From Rhizobium mongolense USDA 1844 (GTDB taxonomy: Bacteria; Pseudomonadota; Alphaproteobacteria; Rhizobiales; Rhizobiaceae), in contig NZ_ATTQ01000011.1 in assembly GCF_000419765.1 (NCBI RefSeq), positions 124,001 through 188,000 on the forward strand: a stretch of DNA of 64,000 bases, written 5' to 3'. Shown in pieces: positions 26,527-35,877 of this stretch (the stretch's first letter is position 1; each line of letters opens with the position of its first letter). The notes beneath the pieces are model-generated. The model was not told the DNA's origin and ran no database searches. It saw nothing but the letters and a program-made list of their open reading frames with translations. The position numbers and the translations under genes are program-made.

Positions 26527-27534
26527 TCAGGCTCCTACAGACTGACGGACACGCGGGTCGAGCAGGGCAAGCAGCATATCGGCGATGATGTTGCCGACAA
26601 TCAGTGTTGCCGACAGCACCATCATGAAGGTCGCGGTAACATAGACATCGCCAATCGCCATGGAGCCGACGATGGCAGGACCGACGGTCGGCAGGGCGAA
26701 AATGATCGCCGTCTCGATTTCTCCCGTCAGCATGTAGGGAAGCACGACGCCCTGGTACATGACGAGTGGATGCAGCGCGTTGGGCACCGCATGGCGCATG
26801 ACGACCGCGCTGCCGGTCAACCCTTTCGCCTTGGCCGTTTCGACGTATTGCGCGTTCAGCGTATCAAGGAGATTGCCGCGCATGACGCGCATATTGTAGG
26901 CGAGTCCCCCGAATGTGGCGATCGCAACGACTGGCCAGACATGACTGACCAGATCGACGAACTTCGCCCACGACCATGGCGCGCCGCCATATTGCGGCGA
27001 AAAGAAGCTGCCGATCTCGGAAATGTTGAACTGGAAAACCAGCAGGTAGACGATGATCAGCGCCATCAAGAAGCGCGGCACCGTCATGCCGAGAAATGAA
27101 ATGCCGGAAAGAAGGCTGTCGATCCAGGAATATTGGCGTGTCGCCGCCCAGATGCCGAAACTGATGCCGAGCACGGAGGCAAAGAGATGGCACACGAGGG
27201 CCAAGAGCAGCGTGCGCGGCAGGCGCTCTCCGACGACGTCGGCAACCGGCTTGTTATAGTACATGCTGTAGCCGAAATCGCCGCGGGTGACGATACCGCC
27301 GATCCAGTTGAAGTATTGGATGACCATCGGTTGATCAAGGCCGTGCTCGACGCGGTAGGCCTGGGCCTGGGCCTCCGCCTGCGCATAGGAGGCTCCGCTC
27401 TGGTTGATGAGCTGGGAGCGAATGTAATCGGAGTAATCGCCAGGCGGTGCCTGAATGATCGCGAAGGTCACCACGCTGAGGATGAGGAGCACAGGGATCG
27501 CTGAGGCTATGCGCACGAGCAGGAATCGTAACAT
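26527..27534 (-). CDS. agpB: Alpha-galactoside ABC transporter permease (OppB-like)
   Basis: A 335-residue OppB-type permease: MLRFLLVRIASAIPVLLILS at the start, GDFGYSMYYNKPVADVVGER, and the loop YVETAKAKGLTGSAVVMRHA near the C-terminus, with six membrane helices. It pairs with AgpC to form the channel. It is separated from agpA by 117 bases that contain a strong hairpin, and touches agpC closely. The insertion ADAQ-rich periplasmic stretch before NQ (SGASYAQAEAQAQA) matches the sugar-type members of the family. Confidence 0.92.
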   Translation of the reverse strand: MLRFLLVRIASAIPVLLILSVVTFAIIQAPPGDYSDYIRSQLINQSGASYAQAEAQAQAYRVEHGLDQPMVIQYFNWIGGIVTRGDFGYSMYYNKPVADVVGERLPRTLLLALVCHLFASVLGISFGIWAATRQYSWIDSLLSGISFLGMTVPRFLMALIIVYLLVFQFNISEIGSFFSPQYGGAPWSWAKFVDLVSHVWPVVAIATFGGLAYNMRVMRGNLLDTLNAQYVETAKAKGLTGSAVVMRHAVPNALHPLVMYQGVVLPYMLTGEIETAIIFALPTVGPAIVGSMAIGDVYVTATFMMVLSATLIVGNIIADMLLALLDPRVRQSVGA

Positions 27535-27575
27535 CGGACGGTTCGCTTCTCCTTGCCGCCAGTCGCTCTTCGGCA

Positions 27576-27624
27576 GCGCGGCCGGCTTGTTGGTTATGAC
27601 CGGCCGCGCGCCACGCGCGGCCGG
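27576..27624 (-). promoter_or_regulatory. Intercistronic hairpin between agpA and agpB
   Basis: GCGCGGCCGG at 27576-27585 pairs perfectly with CCGGCCGCGC at 27600-27609 (14-base loop), and a second copy of the first arm at 27615-27624 allows an alternative hairpin. No T run follows on the minus strand, so it looks like an mRNA-stabilising or processing structure rather than a terminator. Confidence 0.6.
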
Positions 27625-27651
27625 AAGCTCACTTTCATTTGGGAGGGAGCT

Positions 27652-29739
27652 CTAGTTCAGCGGACCCTTTTCTCCCGGCTTGCCGGGAAGTTGCTCGGGG
27701 AAAAGTTCATATTTCTGCTGCTTGTCGGCAGCCACCCACAGGCGTTCGCGGATGACGGAATCTTCAGCCCAGTTGAACATGAAGATCGGTGTGCCCTGCG
27801 GGATGTTCGAGAAGCGCTTGTTGATGATCAGTGCCCCCGGATATTCCGTGAGGCCGACGGTGTTCACGTGCTCCGTCGAAAGCTTCTGATACTCTTTCAT
27901 CAGCCTGACCCGCTCGTCATTGTCCTGGCTTGTCCTGAATTTGTTGACGATATCGACAAGCTCTTTCTCGAAGGGCATCAGGTCGAGCTGGTCGTCCTTG
28001 CCGGCACGGTGATGCCAGCTGGTGCGCGGGCCGACAGGCGCGAGTTGCTCTGTATTTTGCACGACCGAAGCCAGTTCCGTGGTGTTGCGCTGGATCAGCC
28101 AGTCGAAGCGGCCGGCATAGTGCGCATCATCGCGCTTCGGTCCGTCGAGCGCATTGATAATGATCTTGAGGCCCAGCTTCTCCATCTGGCCGACGACGCC
28201 TTCTGCGAGGCTCTTGTCGGTGGCATAGTCGTTGTTGACGAGCACCACGATTTCGACGTTCTTTCCGCCCGCCTGCCCGGCGGGGAAGTTCACGAAGCCG
28301 TCACCATCCGTATCCTTCAGGCCCGCCTTGGCAAGTCCGGCCTTCGCGCCCTCAAGGTCGTATGGATAGTAGAGCGTCGATTGCCGATCGTAGAAACTCG
28401 TGCCGGAGGACAAGCCGCCGGCGTAGATGGCCGTGAAAGGTCCCTTGACGAGCGAATCGCCGATGGCTTTGCGGTCGAACGCCATCGTGACAGCCTTGCG
28501 GAAATCCTCGTTGCGGTTCAGCTCGCGGATCGCCTGACCACGCCCATCCGGATCGCCCCAACCGTTCGCCGAGAAATTCATGCGCAGGTTATAGCCAATC
28601 AACCGGGGGCCGAAGGCGAGACGGGCGGGTGCCGTTTTTTCGGCAGCACGTTTCAGCGAAGCAACGAAATTCTCAGGCTGTTCGAGGTTCGAGAAGTCGC
28701 CCGAGCCCGCGACCGCCTGAACGTCACGGTCCGCCCAGGTCGAAAGCTTGTAATGCAGCTCGTTGAGATAGGGGAGTTGGTTGCCCTTTTCGTCAACCTT
28801 CCAATAATAGGGATTGCGGCGTAGGACGATGATGTCGTCCGGGCGGTATTCGACAGGCACCCAGGCGCCCATCACCGGCATATTCATATATTCTGGCGGG
28901 AACGCATTCTTGAACTGGTCGTACGTGTTCTTCGAATATTTGGGATGCTGCGGCTTCAGGAGATGCGATGGACCCGGGCAGAAGTTGGGATAGGCCATCG
29001 TGTAGAGATATTGTTTCGGGAAGGCCTCCTTGAAGGTCCATTCGACGGTATAATCATCGATCTTCTTCAGGGTCGTGCCGGTGCCGAAGGCTTCCGGCGA
29101 TGCGCCCCCGCCGAGAGGCGAGACGTTCGGGTCGATAACCTCGTCTTCCCAGTAGAACATGATGTCATCGGCGTTGAAGGGGGCACCGTCTGACCACTTC
29201 GCACCTTCGATCAGATGCATCGTCAGCTTGTGGCCGTCCTCGGACCACTCCCAGCTCTTGGCAAGGTTCGGAAGCGGCTCGGTATCCTTGGCCTCCACCT
29301 GGAAAAGCGGTGCGGTGCGCGTCAGGCATTCCGAAAGGCCGATATCGATACCGCCCCAGCCCTGCGTCTGGCCCGCGCCGTAGTTCCACCCTTCCGGCCG
29401 CCCGCCGATGACATGGCGCATCGTATCGCCGTAGGCGCCGATGCCATCGGGCATGTTTTCGGTCTTGAAGACCAGCGGCTCCTTTGGAAGCCGATCCTTG
29501 ACCGGCGGAAGCTTGCCGGTATCGACAAAATTCTTCTTCACCCAGTCGGGTTCGTTATATTCCGGCAACGCCTTGAACTCCAAAATGGAGTCGCGTGCAA
29601 CGTATTTGATCTTGCCTTCAGCCGGAAACGGCGCCGGCTCCGGCGGAATGGTCGGTTCGGATGCATAGGCATTCAAGGCCGCGGCCGAGACGCTCAGCGT
29701 CAGTCCGGCGAGAATGCCAATTTTGCGAAAATGTCTCAT
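27652..29739 (-). CDS. agpA: Alpha-galactoside periplasmic binding protein (SBP family 5)
   Basis: A 695-residue binding protein with an N-terminal signal peptide (IGILAGLTLSVSAAALNAYA) and the SBP_bac_5 fold used by peptide and some oligosaccharide importers. Typical segments are LTRTAPLFQVEAKDTEPLPN, LAKSWEWSEDGHKLTMHL and GAKWSDGAPFNADDIMFYW. In S. meliloti AgpA is needed for growth on melibiose and raffinose. It follows agaL1 by 119 bases with a hairpin and is followed by another hairpin, so its part of the transcript may be stabilised separately. GGGAGAG precedes the start. Confidence 0.9.
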   Translation of the reverse strand: MRHFRKIGILAGLTLSVSAAALNAYASEPTIPPEPAPFPAEGKIKYVARDSILEFKALPEYNEPDWVKKNFVDTGKLPPVKDRLPKEPLVFKTENMPDGIGAYGDTMRHVIGGRPEGWNYGAGQTQGWGGIDIGLSECLTRTAPLFQVEAKDTEPLPNLAKSWEWSEDGHKLTMHLIEGAKWSDGAPFNADDIMFYWEDEVIDPNVSPLGGGASPEAFGTGTTLKKIDDYTVEWTFKEAFPKQYLYTMAYPNFCPGPSHLLKPQHPKYSKNTYDQFKNAFPPEYMNMPVMGAWVPVEYRPDDIIVLRRNPYYWKVDEKGNQLPYLNELHYKLSTWADRDVQAVAGSGDFSNLEQPENFVASLKRAAEKTAPARLAFGPRLIGYNLRMNFSANGWGDPDGRGQAIRELNRNEDFRKAVTMAFDRKAIGDSLVKGPFTAIYAGGLSSGTSFYDRQSTLYYPYDLEGAKAGLAKAGLKDTDGDGFVNFPAGQAGGKNVEIVVLVNNDYATDKSLAEGVVGQMEKLGLKIIINALDGPKRDDAHYAGRFDWLIQRNTTELASVVQNTEQLAPVGPRTSWHHRAGKDDQLDLMPFEKELVDIVNKFRTSQDNDERVRLMKEYQKLSTEHVNTVGLTEYPGALIINKRFSNIPQGTPIFMFNWAEDSVIRERLWVAADKQQKYELFPEQLPGKPGEKGPLN

Positions 29740-29809
29740 CGTCTCTCCCTCTTGTTCGGAGCGCTTGCGCTCTCCGGTTCTCCTCTAGCGGCGTGAAATC
29801 AGGTCTGAG

Positions 29810-29840
29810 GCGACGGCTTTTCCTCCCGGAAAACCGCCGC
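29810..29840 (-). promoter_or_regulatory. Intercistronic hairpin between agaL1 and agpA
   Basis: Positions 29810-29823 and 29828-29840 form a GC-rich stem with one mismatch and one bulge and a 4-base loop. Read as RNA on the minus strand it stands between agaL1 and agpA, and GAGCGC-AA-GCGCTC just before the agpA ribosome site forms a second small hairpin. No T tract follows. Confidence 0.5.
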
Positions 29841-29858
29841 AACCCGCCTCCACGAAGT

Positions 29859-31325
29859 TCAAACGGCCTGTTTCAAGGCCGCCTTTTCGGCGCGCAGCTC
29901 CTCGATCGAGCGCACGCTGCGGCGTGCAGCGCCGGCCCAATCACGCGTCTTCACGCTCGATTTCGACAGACGCTCCTGCGCAGCCGGCACGGCGTCGGCA
30001 TATTGCGGCAGCCAGCTGGCCTGAGCCACGACCATTTCATCGACCATCTGCCAGACCTCTTCGGGCGTCGAGACGGCACCGACCAAGGGGTCGTGCAGCA
30101 CCGCAAGCTTCAAAAGTTCGATATCGCCGCTGAGCGCCGCATGGACGGACATGCGCTGAACGTTGATCGACGAGATGCACGTTGCCGCACAGGCTTCCGG
30201 AAGGGTGATTCCGGAGACCATGTTGATGCCGAAGCGATCGACGAAACCGGGCGACTCGATGACGGCGTCGGCCGGCAAGTTGGTAATGATGCCATTGTTC
30301 TTGACGTTGAAGTGGCCGCGATAGACCCGATTGGTCTCCAACGCCTCAAGGATATGGCTTGCATGCTCGTTGGAGCGCCTGGACGGATCAATTGGCTTCG
30401 ACGCCGATTCAAGAAACTGCGGGAACTCCGTCTCGAACCAGTTGCGCGTTTCCGTCGAGTGACGGAGGTAGCCGCCGGTCTCACCGTGGATCCAGTCGGA
30501 CATGTCGATCCACTTGGTGATTTCCTCCGGACGCTTGCGATACCACGGCAGATATTCGGAAAGGTGCCCGTTGCTTTCCGTCGAATAGACGCCGAAGCGC
30601 TTCAAGACATCGATGCGCAGCTTCTCCTGCTGCGAATAGACCGGATGCGCTTCGAAGGCCGCAAAAAGCTCGTCCTTGCCGATCTTGCGGCCGTTGAGAC
30701 GCAGGTCAATGAACCAGGTCTGATGATTGATGCCGGAGCAGACGTAATCGAGATCGGAAAGCGACCTTGCGCCGAGAACCTCGGCAATCTGTTCGGCCCC
30801 ATGCTGCACGCCGTGGCACAGACCGACGGTATCGACCTTGCCATATTCGATCGCGGCCCACGTATTCATCGCCATCGGGTTTGCATAATTCAGGAATTTT
30901 GCCCCGGGTTCAGCGACTTCGCGGATGTCCCTGCAAAAATCGAGAATGACGGGAATGTTGCGCTGCCCATAAAGGATGCCACCGGCGCAGATCGTATCGC
31001 CGACGCATTGGTCGATTCCATATTTCAGCGGAATACGGATATCGTCGGCATAGGCTTCGAGACCCCCGACGCGCACGCAGCTGATGATGTAGCGAGCGCC
31101 TTCGAGCGCCTTGCGGCGGTCGGTCGTTGCCGTGACCCTGGTCGGCAGCTTGTTCGATTGAACGATCTTGTCGAGGATCGCCTTGATCATCTGAAGGTTA
31201 TGTTCGCTGAGATCCGTCAGCGCGAATTCGACATCCTTGAACTCGGGAACGCACAAGATGTCCGTAAACAGCTTCTTGGTGAAGCCGACGCTGCCTGCCC
31301 CGATGATAGCGATTTTGAAACTCAT
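29859..31325 (-). CDS. agaL1: Alpha-galactosidase, GH4 family (first of two)
   Basis: A 488-residue GH4 enzyme, NAD+- and metal-dependent. The nucleotide fold reads IAIIGAGSVGFTKKLFTDIL; the metal residues are in VGLCHGVQHGAEQIA and CSGINHQTWFIDL, and FLNYANPMAMNTWA is also present. It has a C-terminal extension of about 30 residues rich in Arg, Glu and Ala. The start at 31325 follows GAGGTGAAG; upstream in-frame codons cross the divergent promoter region. It is the first gene of the agp operon and is divergent from agpT. It is clearly different from agaL2, so the pair is not a recent duplication. Confidence 0.88.
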   Translation of the reverse strand: MSFKIAIIGAGSVGFTKKLFTDILCVPEFKDVEFALTDLSEHNLQMIKAILDKIVQSNKLPTRVTATTDRRKALEGARYIISCVRVGGLEAYADDIRIPLKYGIDQCVGDTICAGGILYGQRNIPVILDFCRDIREVAEPGAKFLNYANPMAMNTWAAIEYGKVDTVGLCHGVQHGAEQIAEVLGARSLSDLDYVCSGINHQTWFIDLRLNGRKIGKDELFAAFEAHPVYSQQEKLRIDVLKRFGVYSTESNGHLSEYLPWYRKRPEEITKWIDMSDWIHGETGGYLRHSTETRNWFETEFPQFLESASKPIDPSRRSNEHASHILEALETNRVYRGHFNVKNNGIITNLPADAVIESPGFVDRFGINMVSGITLPEACAATCISSINVQRMSVHAALSGDIELLKLAVLHDPLVGAVSTPEEVWQMVDEMVVAQASWLPQYADAVPAAQERLSKSSVKTRDWAGAARRSVRSIEELRAEKAALKQAV

Positions 31326-31537
31326 AATCTTCACCTCAATCTGATCAGATGCTAGGTAAAAGGCGGCCAGGAGAGGAAAGACCACATGGCGGCGCATGCA
31401 GTCCAAAAAATCATAAATAACGCCTATATTTCCTCCCGGCCGTTCTCTCGACCGCGATCTCTTCCTCTTATGAAGGGGGATTATGCGGATATTCGCGGAG
31501 GTGGCCAGAGAAGGATTATGCTTTCGAGGGTAATTTT

Positions 31538-32425
31538 GTGCTGCGGGATTTGATCGCCAACGGCAAGTCCATGAGGACAATCTCTCTGCCGCGCGGGCGC
31601 CAGCGCCTGCACGCCATGCCGACGAGTGCTGGCTATGAGGTGCGGGAAAATGAAGTCTACGACTGGGACGGCAGGCGGCGCGGCCAGACTCCCTTTACCG
31701 TTCTGCAGCACACAATCAGCGGCACGGGCCGCCTGCGCTACCAGAACCGCAATTACAGGCTCCAAAGCGGCGATACGCTTTTGGTTCTCGTGCCGCACAA
31801 TCACCGCTACTGGCTCGAAAAGGGCGACCGTTGGGAATATTTCTGGATATCGATGCACGGCGAGGAGACGCTGAGAATCCACAAGATGGTACTTGGGCTT
31901 GCCGGTCCGGTTCTAAGGCTCAAGCCATCGACCATTGATCATCTCGCCGATTGCGGCCTTCGCCTTGTCAAGGGTGCTTCAACGCCCGGAGCAGCGTCGG
32001 CAATCGCTTATGAAGCGGCCATGGCGCTTTATGACGACGTCTTCGGTTCTCCCGCTTTTGCGGCAGACCTCAGCGCCATGCAGCCGGTGATCGATCATAT
32101 CCACGCCAATCTCGACCAGCCATTGCCGGTGAGCGAACTTGCGGGCATCGTCGGTCTCAGCCGCGCGCATTTTTCCCGCAGTTTTGCCGAAAGCGAAGGC
32201 ATGCCGCCTGCCGAATATGTGCTGCAACAAAGGCTGCAGCGTGCAGCAAAACTTTTGACGAAGGCCGACTTCCTGCCGGTCAAGGAAGTCTCGATCATGT
32301 GCGGCTTCGAAGATTCCAACTATTTTTCCAAGGTCTTCCGCCGCGTTTACGGCATCACGCCCACAGAGTTTCGAACCACCGGCATGTATGCAAGCATCGG
32401 CAACGCCAGACATCGATCGGCATGA
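31538..32425 (+). CDS. agpT: AraC-family regulator of alpha-galactoside use
   Basis: A 295-residue AraC-type regulator with an N-terminal cupin sensing domain (ISGTGRLRYQNRNYRLQSGD, then LVPHNHRYWLEKGDRWEYFW) and a C-terminal double helix-turn-helix (ELAGIVGLSRAHFSRSFAES and VSIMCGFEDSNYFSKVFRRV). The GTG at 31538 has GAGGG 7 bases upstream and was preferred; an ATG at 31571 is the alternative. It is divergent from agaL1 with 212 bases between, where its binding sites should lie. The name rests on synteny with S. meliloti agpT, an activator of the agp genes. Confidence 0.88.
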   Translation: MLRDLIANGKSMRTISLPRGRQRLHAMPTSAGYEVRENEVYDWDGRRRGQTPFTVLQHTISGTGRLRYQNRNYRLQSGDTLLVLVPHNHRYWLEKGDRWEYFWISMHGEETLRIHKMVLGLAGPVLRLKPSTIDHLADCGLRLVKGASTPGAASAIAYEAAMALYDDVFGSPAFAADLSAMQPVIDHIHANLDQPLPVSELAGIVGLSRAHFSRSFAESEGMPPAEYVLQQRLQRAAKLLTKADFLPVKEVSIMCGFEDSNYFSKVFRRVYGITPTEFRTTGMYASIGNARHRSA

Positions 32426-32588
32426 TCAGGCCCCGGCTGACATCTCAGCGCGTCGCCGCCGGAAATGACACAGGGAAATTTCCGTATTGCCTGCTTGCTC
32501 GTAAAGACATTGGAGCCAGAGCCTTTTTTAATCCGGAGGACCCGACAGAAGCGATATTTTTTGACCAATGTTCCAGCCCGAGCCAACC

Positions 32589-32616
32589 TTGACACCAAAT
32601 GAATGTGACTTAATCT
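32589..32616 (+). promoter_or_regulatory. Sigma-70-type promoter of the mannoside operon
   Basis: A perfect -35 box TTGACA at 32589-32594 is followed after 16 bases by TAATCT at 32611-32616. It lies about 70 bases upstream of the binding-protein start with an open leader between. A box match this good is rare in this GC-rich window. Confidence 0.55.
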
Positions 32617-32684
32617 ATTTCGCGGATCAGAGCGTTGTTGGAGGCAGCGGCTCAAATCAGATCCTGACCCGGGAGGAGACACTC

Positions 32685-33986
32685 GTGAGGAATACAGCAC
32701 TCATTCTTGCACTGGCGGCGACGACTTTCTTAGCCGCGCCGCATGACAGCCCGGCACAAGAGGCCATCACGGGCGACATCGTCGGAAAGCCCGACGCACC
32801 CAACAAGCTGGTTTTCCGGATGACCACGGATGGTCCGCGCAACAACGAGCCGGCTTACGCACAAGGCTACAGCAAGCTGTTCGACGACTTCATCGGCAAG
32901 CATTCCGACTGGCAGATCGAGTTGCAGATGATGTCGGGGGATATCGGACAGGAACAAGCGCGCATGCTCGAGCAGGCCAAATCGGGATCGGCCCCCGATT
33001 GTGCAGCCGTCGATTCCTTCGTGTTGCCGCTCTTCAAGAAAGCCGGCGTCTTGCAGTCCTTCTCACCTTACTTCACCAAAGAGGAAATTGACCAGCTCTT
33101 TCCCTTCATCCGCGAGGGAATAACTGGGTCGGACGGCAACATCTACGCATGGTGGTGGTCGACGGACCTTCGCGTCCTTTACCGCAACAAGGAAATTGTT
33201 CCTGATGCGCCACAGACCTGGGACGACTTGAAGAAGGCAGCCCTTTCCTCGGTCGAACAGGGAATGGAAGGCGTTCTGTTCAACGGCGGCCGCTATGAAG
33301 GAACAACATTCGACTGGCTCGCCAATTTCTGGGCCCAAGGCGGCAAATTGGTGGATGACAATGGCAAGCCGATCTTTGGCGAGGGAGAAAACCGCGACAA
33401 ATTCATCAAAGCCGTCAACTATTACCGCGATCTCGTTGAGTCCGGAGCCGCTCCGAAACGTGTGGCGACCATTGGCAACTATGACGACTTCAATGCAGCG
33501 GCTGCGGCCGGCACGACGGCGCTGTTCGTCGGCGGCAACTGGCAATACGCACAGCTCAAAGCAGCGCTTGATGCTGACGAATTCGCCAAATGGACTTTCT
33601 CCCCGCTTCCTGGCCCGGCATCGGACCAGCGCTCAACGGGCACCGGCGGCTGGACGGTGGCGGCTTTCAGCAAGGACACTGAAAAGGTGAAGCTGTGCGC
33701 AGAACTTGCCCGCGACATCTATATGGGACCTGCCAACGCGCTGCAGGAACAGCTTCCGACCCGCGCCGATCTCTATGACAAATACGAAGTGTTTTCCTCA
33801 GACGCCAACAAGACCTTTGCGGCAGCGCTGAAGTTCGGGCAGGCAAGGCCCGGCGCACCCGTCTATCCTGAAATCTCAAATCAGATTCAGATCATGATGG
33901 GCAAGGTCCTGACGGGCGTCCAGCCGACCGAGGCCGCCGTCGACGAGGCATTCGGCGCTTCTCTTAGCGCCTTCAAACGCAGCTGA
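32685..33986 (+). CDS. Sugar ABC transporter substrate-binding protein
   Basis: A 433-residue periplasmic receptor of the SBP_bac_1 (MalE/UgpB) family. It begins at a GTG at 32685 directly after GGGAGGAG, and has a Sec signal (NTALILALAATTFLAAP) cleaved near PAQEA. The mature part shows PDCAAVDSFVLPLFKKAG and YRNKEIVPDAPQTWDDLKKA, typical of oligosaccharide receptors. It heads an operon with two permeases and a GH38 alpha-mannosidase, so an alpha-mannoside or a mannose-containing oligosaccharide is the likely ligand. That ligand is inferred from the enzyme, not from the receptor. Confidence 0.9.
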   Translation: MRNTALILALAATTFLAAPHDSPAQEAITGDIVGKPDAPNKLVFRMTTDGPRNNEPAYAQGYSKLFDDFIGKHSDWQIELQMMSGDIGQEQARMLEQAKSGSAPDCAAVDSFVLPLFKKAGVLQSFSPYFTKEEIDQLFPFIREGITGSDGNIYAWWWSTDLRVLYRNKEIVPDAPQTWDDLKKAALSSVEQGMEGVLFNGGRYEGTTFDWLANFWAQGGKLVDDNGKPIFGEGENRDKFIKAVNYYRDLVESGAAPKRVATIGNYDDFNAAAAAGTTALFVGGNWQYAQLKAALDADEFAKWTFSPLPGPASDQRSTGTGGWTVAAFSKDTEKVKLCAELARDIYMGPANALQEQLPTRADLYDKYEVFSSDANKTFAAALKFGQARPGAPVYPEISNQIQIMMGKVLTGVQPTEAAVDEAFGASLSAFKRS

Positions 33987-34077
33987 ACACCATCTGGCGG
34001 CGCGGGCCGAAAACGCCTCGTGCCGCCAGGAAGCCTGTGCAACCGCTGCCTAACGATGAAATGGCCGGATCGGACCG

Positions 34078-35010
34078 ATGATGGATGCAAGCATTGCCGC
34101 CAGGGGCCCCCAGAGGATCGGCAGGAGAGCCGCCGGACGGCATAGTCCCTCCCCGCTGCCTTGGCTTATACCGCTCATTCTTGTCCTTGGCGTCTTTTAT
34201 CTTTACCCCTTGCTGGACGTCTTTCGCTTTGCGTTCACCAACGTCTCGCTGCTTGGCACGGACGAAGAATATACGCTGCAGACGATCGTCACCACATTGT
34301 CAAAACCCGAGCTCTTGCAAATCCTGTGGGTGACATTCGTCTTCACGGCGTCAAGCGTCGTCGTGCAGCAATTCTTCGGGCTTTTCATCGCCTTGCTTGT
34401 TTTGCACAGCGAAAAGCGCCGGCTCTTCGGCTCGACGATCGTGCGAACAACAGCCCTTGTCGCCTGGGTTGTTCCGGGCATCGCCGGCGGCATCATCTGG
34501 AAAATGCTTTTCAACGAAGCGCCGTTTGGCGGATTGAACAGTCTCTTGCGCCTGATCGGTGTTCCGGCTGTGCAGTGGTTGTCGGATCCGCACATGGTCA
34601 TGTGGTCGGTCGTGATTTCCAATGTCTGGCGCGGCACGGCGTTCTCGATGGTTGTGATGTATGCGGCGAGCAAGGCCATCGATCCTGTTCTTTACGAGGC
34701 TGCCGAAGTTGACGGCGCAAATCCGTGGCAACGGCTGATCTATATCACTCTACCCCAGCTGCGGACCGCTATCCTCGTCAACATGATCCTCATCACGATC
34801 CAGACCCTGAACACGTTTGACGCAATCATTTCGCTCACCGGCGGCGGCCCCGGCCGCGCGACCGAGGTTCTCTCGCTATACACCTTCAACGTCGTGTTCC
34901 GAAATTACGACCTTGCGGCCGGCGCGGTCTTATCGATCCTGATGCTTACAATCAGCCTTGGCCTTGCACTCGTCTATGCTCGTTTTCTGCCAAGAGGAGA
35001 ACCGAATTGA
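34078..35010 (+). CDS. Sugar ABC transporter permease (MalF/UgpA type)
   Basis: A 310-residue permease with six membrane helices and the EAA loop LYEAAEVDGANPWQRLIYIT, close to the EAAxxDGA consensus of carbohydrate importers. Two adjacent ATG codons (34078, 34081) can start it; the ribosome site is weak. The C-terminal helix reads LSILMLTISLGLALVYARFL. It pairs with the following permease, whose TTG start overlaps its stop. No ATPase gene is present in the operon. Confidence 0.92.
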   Translation: MMDASIAARGPQRIGRRAAGRHSPSPLPWLIPLILVLGVFYLYPLLDVFRFAFTNVSLLGTDEEYTLQTIVTTLSKPELLQILWVTFVFTASSVVVQQFFGLFIALLVLHSEKRRLFGSTIVRTTALVAWVVPGIAGGIIWKMLFNEAPFGGLNSLLRLIGVPAVQWLSDPHMVMWSVVISNVWRGTAFSMVVMYAASKAIDPVLYEAAEVDGANPWQRLIYITLPQLRTAILVNMILITIQTLNTFDAIISLTGGGPGRATEVLSLYTFNVVFRNYDLAAGAVLSILMLTISLGLALVYARFLPRGEPN

Positions 35011-35849
35011 GGCCTCTCAGACAAGATCGCATTGGCGATGCGCTAAGCTATCTGTTCCTTGCCATAACGTTTCTTTTCTTCGCCTGGCCGTTGCTTTGGC
35101 TGCTGTCGCTTGCGCTAAGAACGCGCAAGGAAATCTTTCTGGGCGTGAGCCGTCTCATCCCCAAAGCGCCAACTTTGGAAAATTTCGCCGCCATCTTATC
35201 CTCCGACAAGTTCGCAGGATATCTTTGGAATGCGTTGATCCTGTCCTCGTGCAGCGCAATCGGCTGCCTGATCGTGGCGCTGCCTGCAGCTTATGCCTTC
35301 TCCCGATTTCCGTTTCGCGGCAAGGGAGCTTGGATGATGGTCCTGCTTGCCTTTCAGATGATTTCACCGCTTGTTATCATGGTGCCGCTCTACCGTTACA
35401 TGGCAGCAATTCACCTTACCGACAGCCATTTCGGTGCAACAATGGTCTATATTGCACTCGCGGTACCAATGGTGACGTGGATATTGAAGGGCTCAATCGA
35501 CGGCATTCCGAAAAGCCTCGACGAAGCTGCAGTCATTGACGGCTGCGGTCATTTTAGCGTCTTTTGGCGCATCATCCTTCCCTTGTCGGCACCAGGCATC
35601 GCCTCAGCCTTCATCATCTCGGTCATCGCCGGCTGGTCGCAGTTTCTCGTCCCATTTCTTCTCATCAGCAAGGAATCGCTCATGCCCATTGGCGTGGGGA
35701 TATTCCAGTATGCCGGAACACAAAACGACTCCTCCCTCCAGTTGCTGGCAGCGGCCTGCCTTGTATCGGTCGTTCCAGCCATTGTTGCCTTTCTCGCCCT
35801 CCAGCGGCTCATCCTCGGCGCCATGACGGAGGGCGCCGTCAAGGGCTGA
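35007..35849 (+). CDS. Sugar ABC transporter permease (MalG/UgpE type)
   Basis: A 280-residue permease with six helices and the EAA loop LDEAAVIDGCGHFSVFWRII. It starts with TTG at 35007, overlapping the preceding stop, with AGAGGAGA 7 bases upstream; no ATG fits as well. It forms the channel together with the MalF-type partner. The alpha-mannosidase gene begins 28 bases after its stop, so uptake and cleavage are encoded together. Confidence 0.92.
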   Translation: MRPLRQDRIGDALSYLFLAITFLFFAWPLLWLLSLALRTRKEIFLGVSRLIPKAPTLENFAAILSSDKFAGYLWNALILSSCSAIGCLIVALPAAYAFSRFPFRGKGAWMMVLLAFQMISPLVIMVPLYRYMAAIHLTDSHFGATMVYIALAVPMVTWILKGSIDGIPKSLDEAAVIDGCGHFSVFWRIILPLSAPGIASAFIISVIAGWSQFLVPFLLISKESLMPIGVGIFQYAGTQNDSSLQLLAAACLVSVVPAIVAFLALQRLILGAMTEGAVKG

Positions 35850-35877
35850 CATTGCATTCACATCTCAGGATCTCATC

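Noticed and set aside
27553..28824. 423-codon plus-strand frame opposite agpA
   Set aside because: Antisense shadow with no recognisable motifs.
29661..31355. 564-codon plus-strand open frame opposite agaL1
   Set aside because: Antisense shadow of a GC-rich gene; the minus-strand GH4 enzyme is unmistakable.
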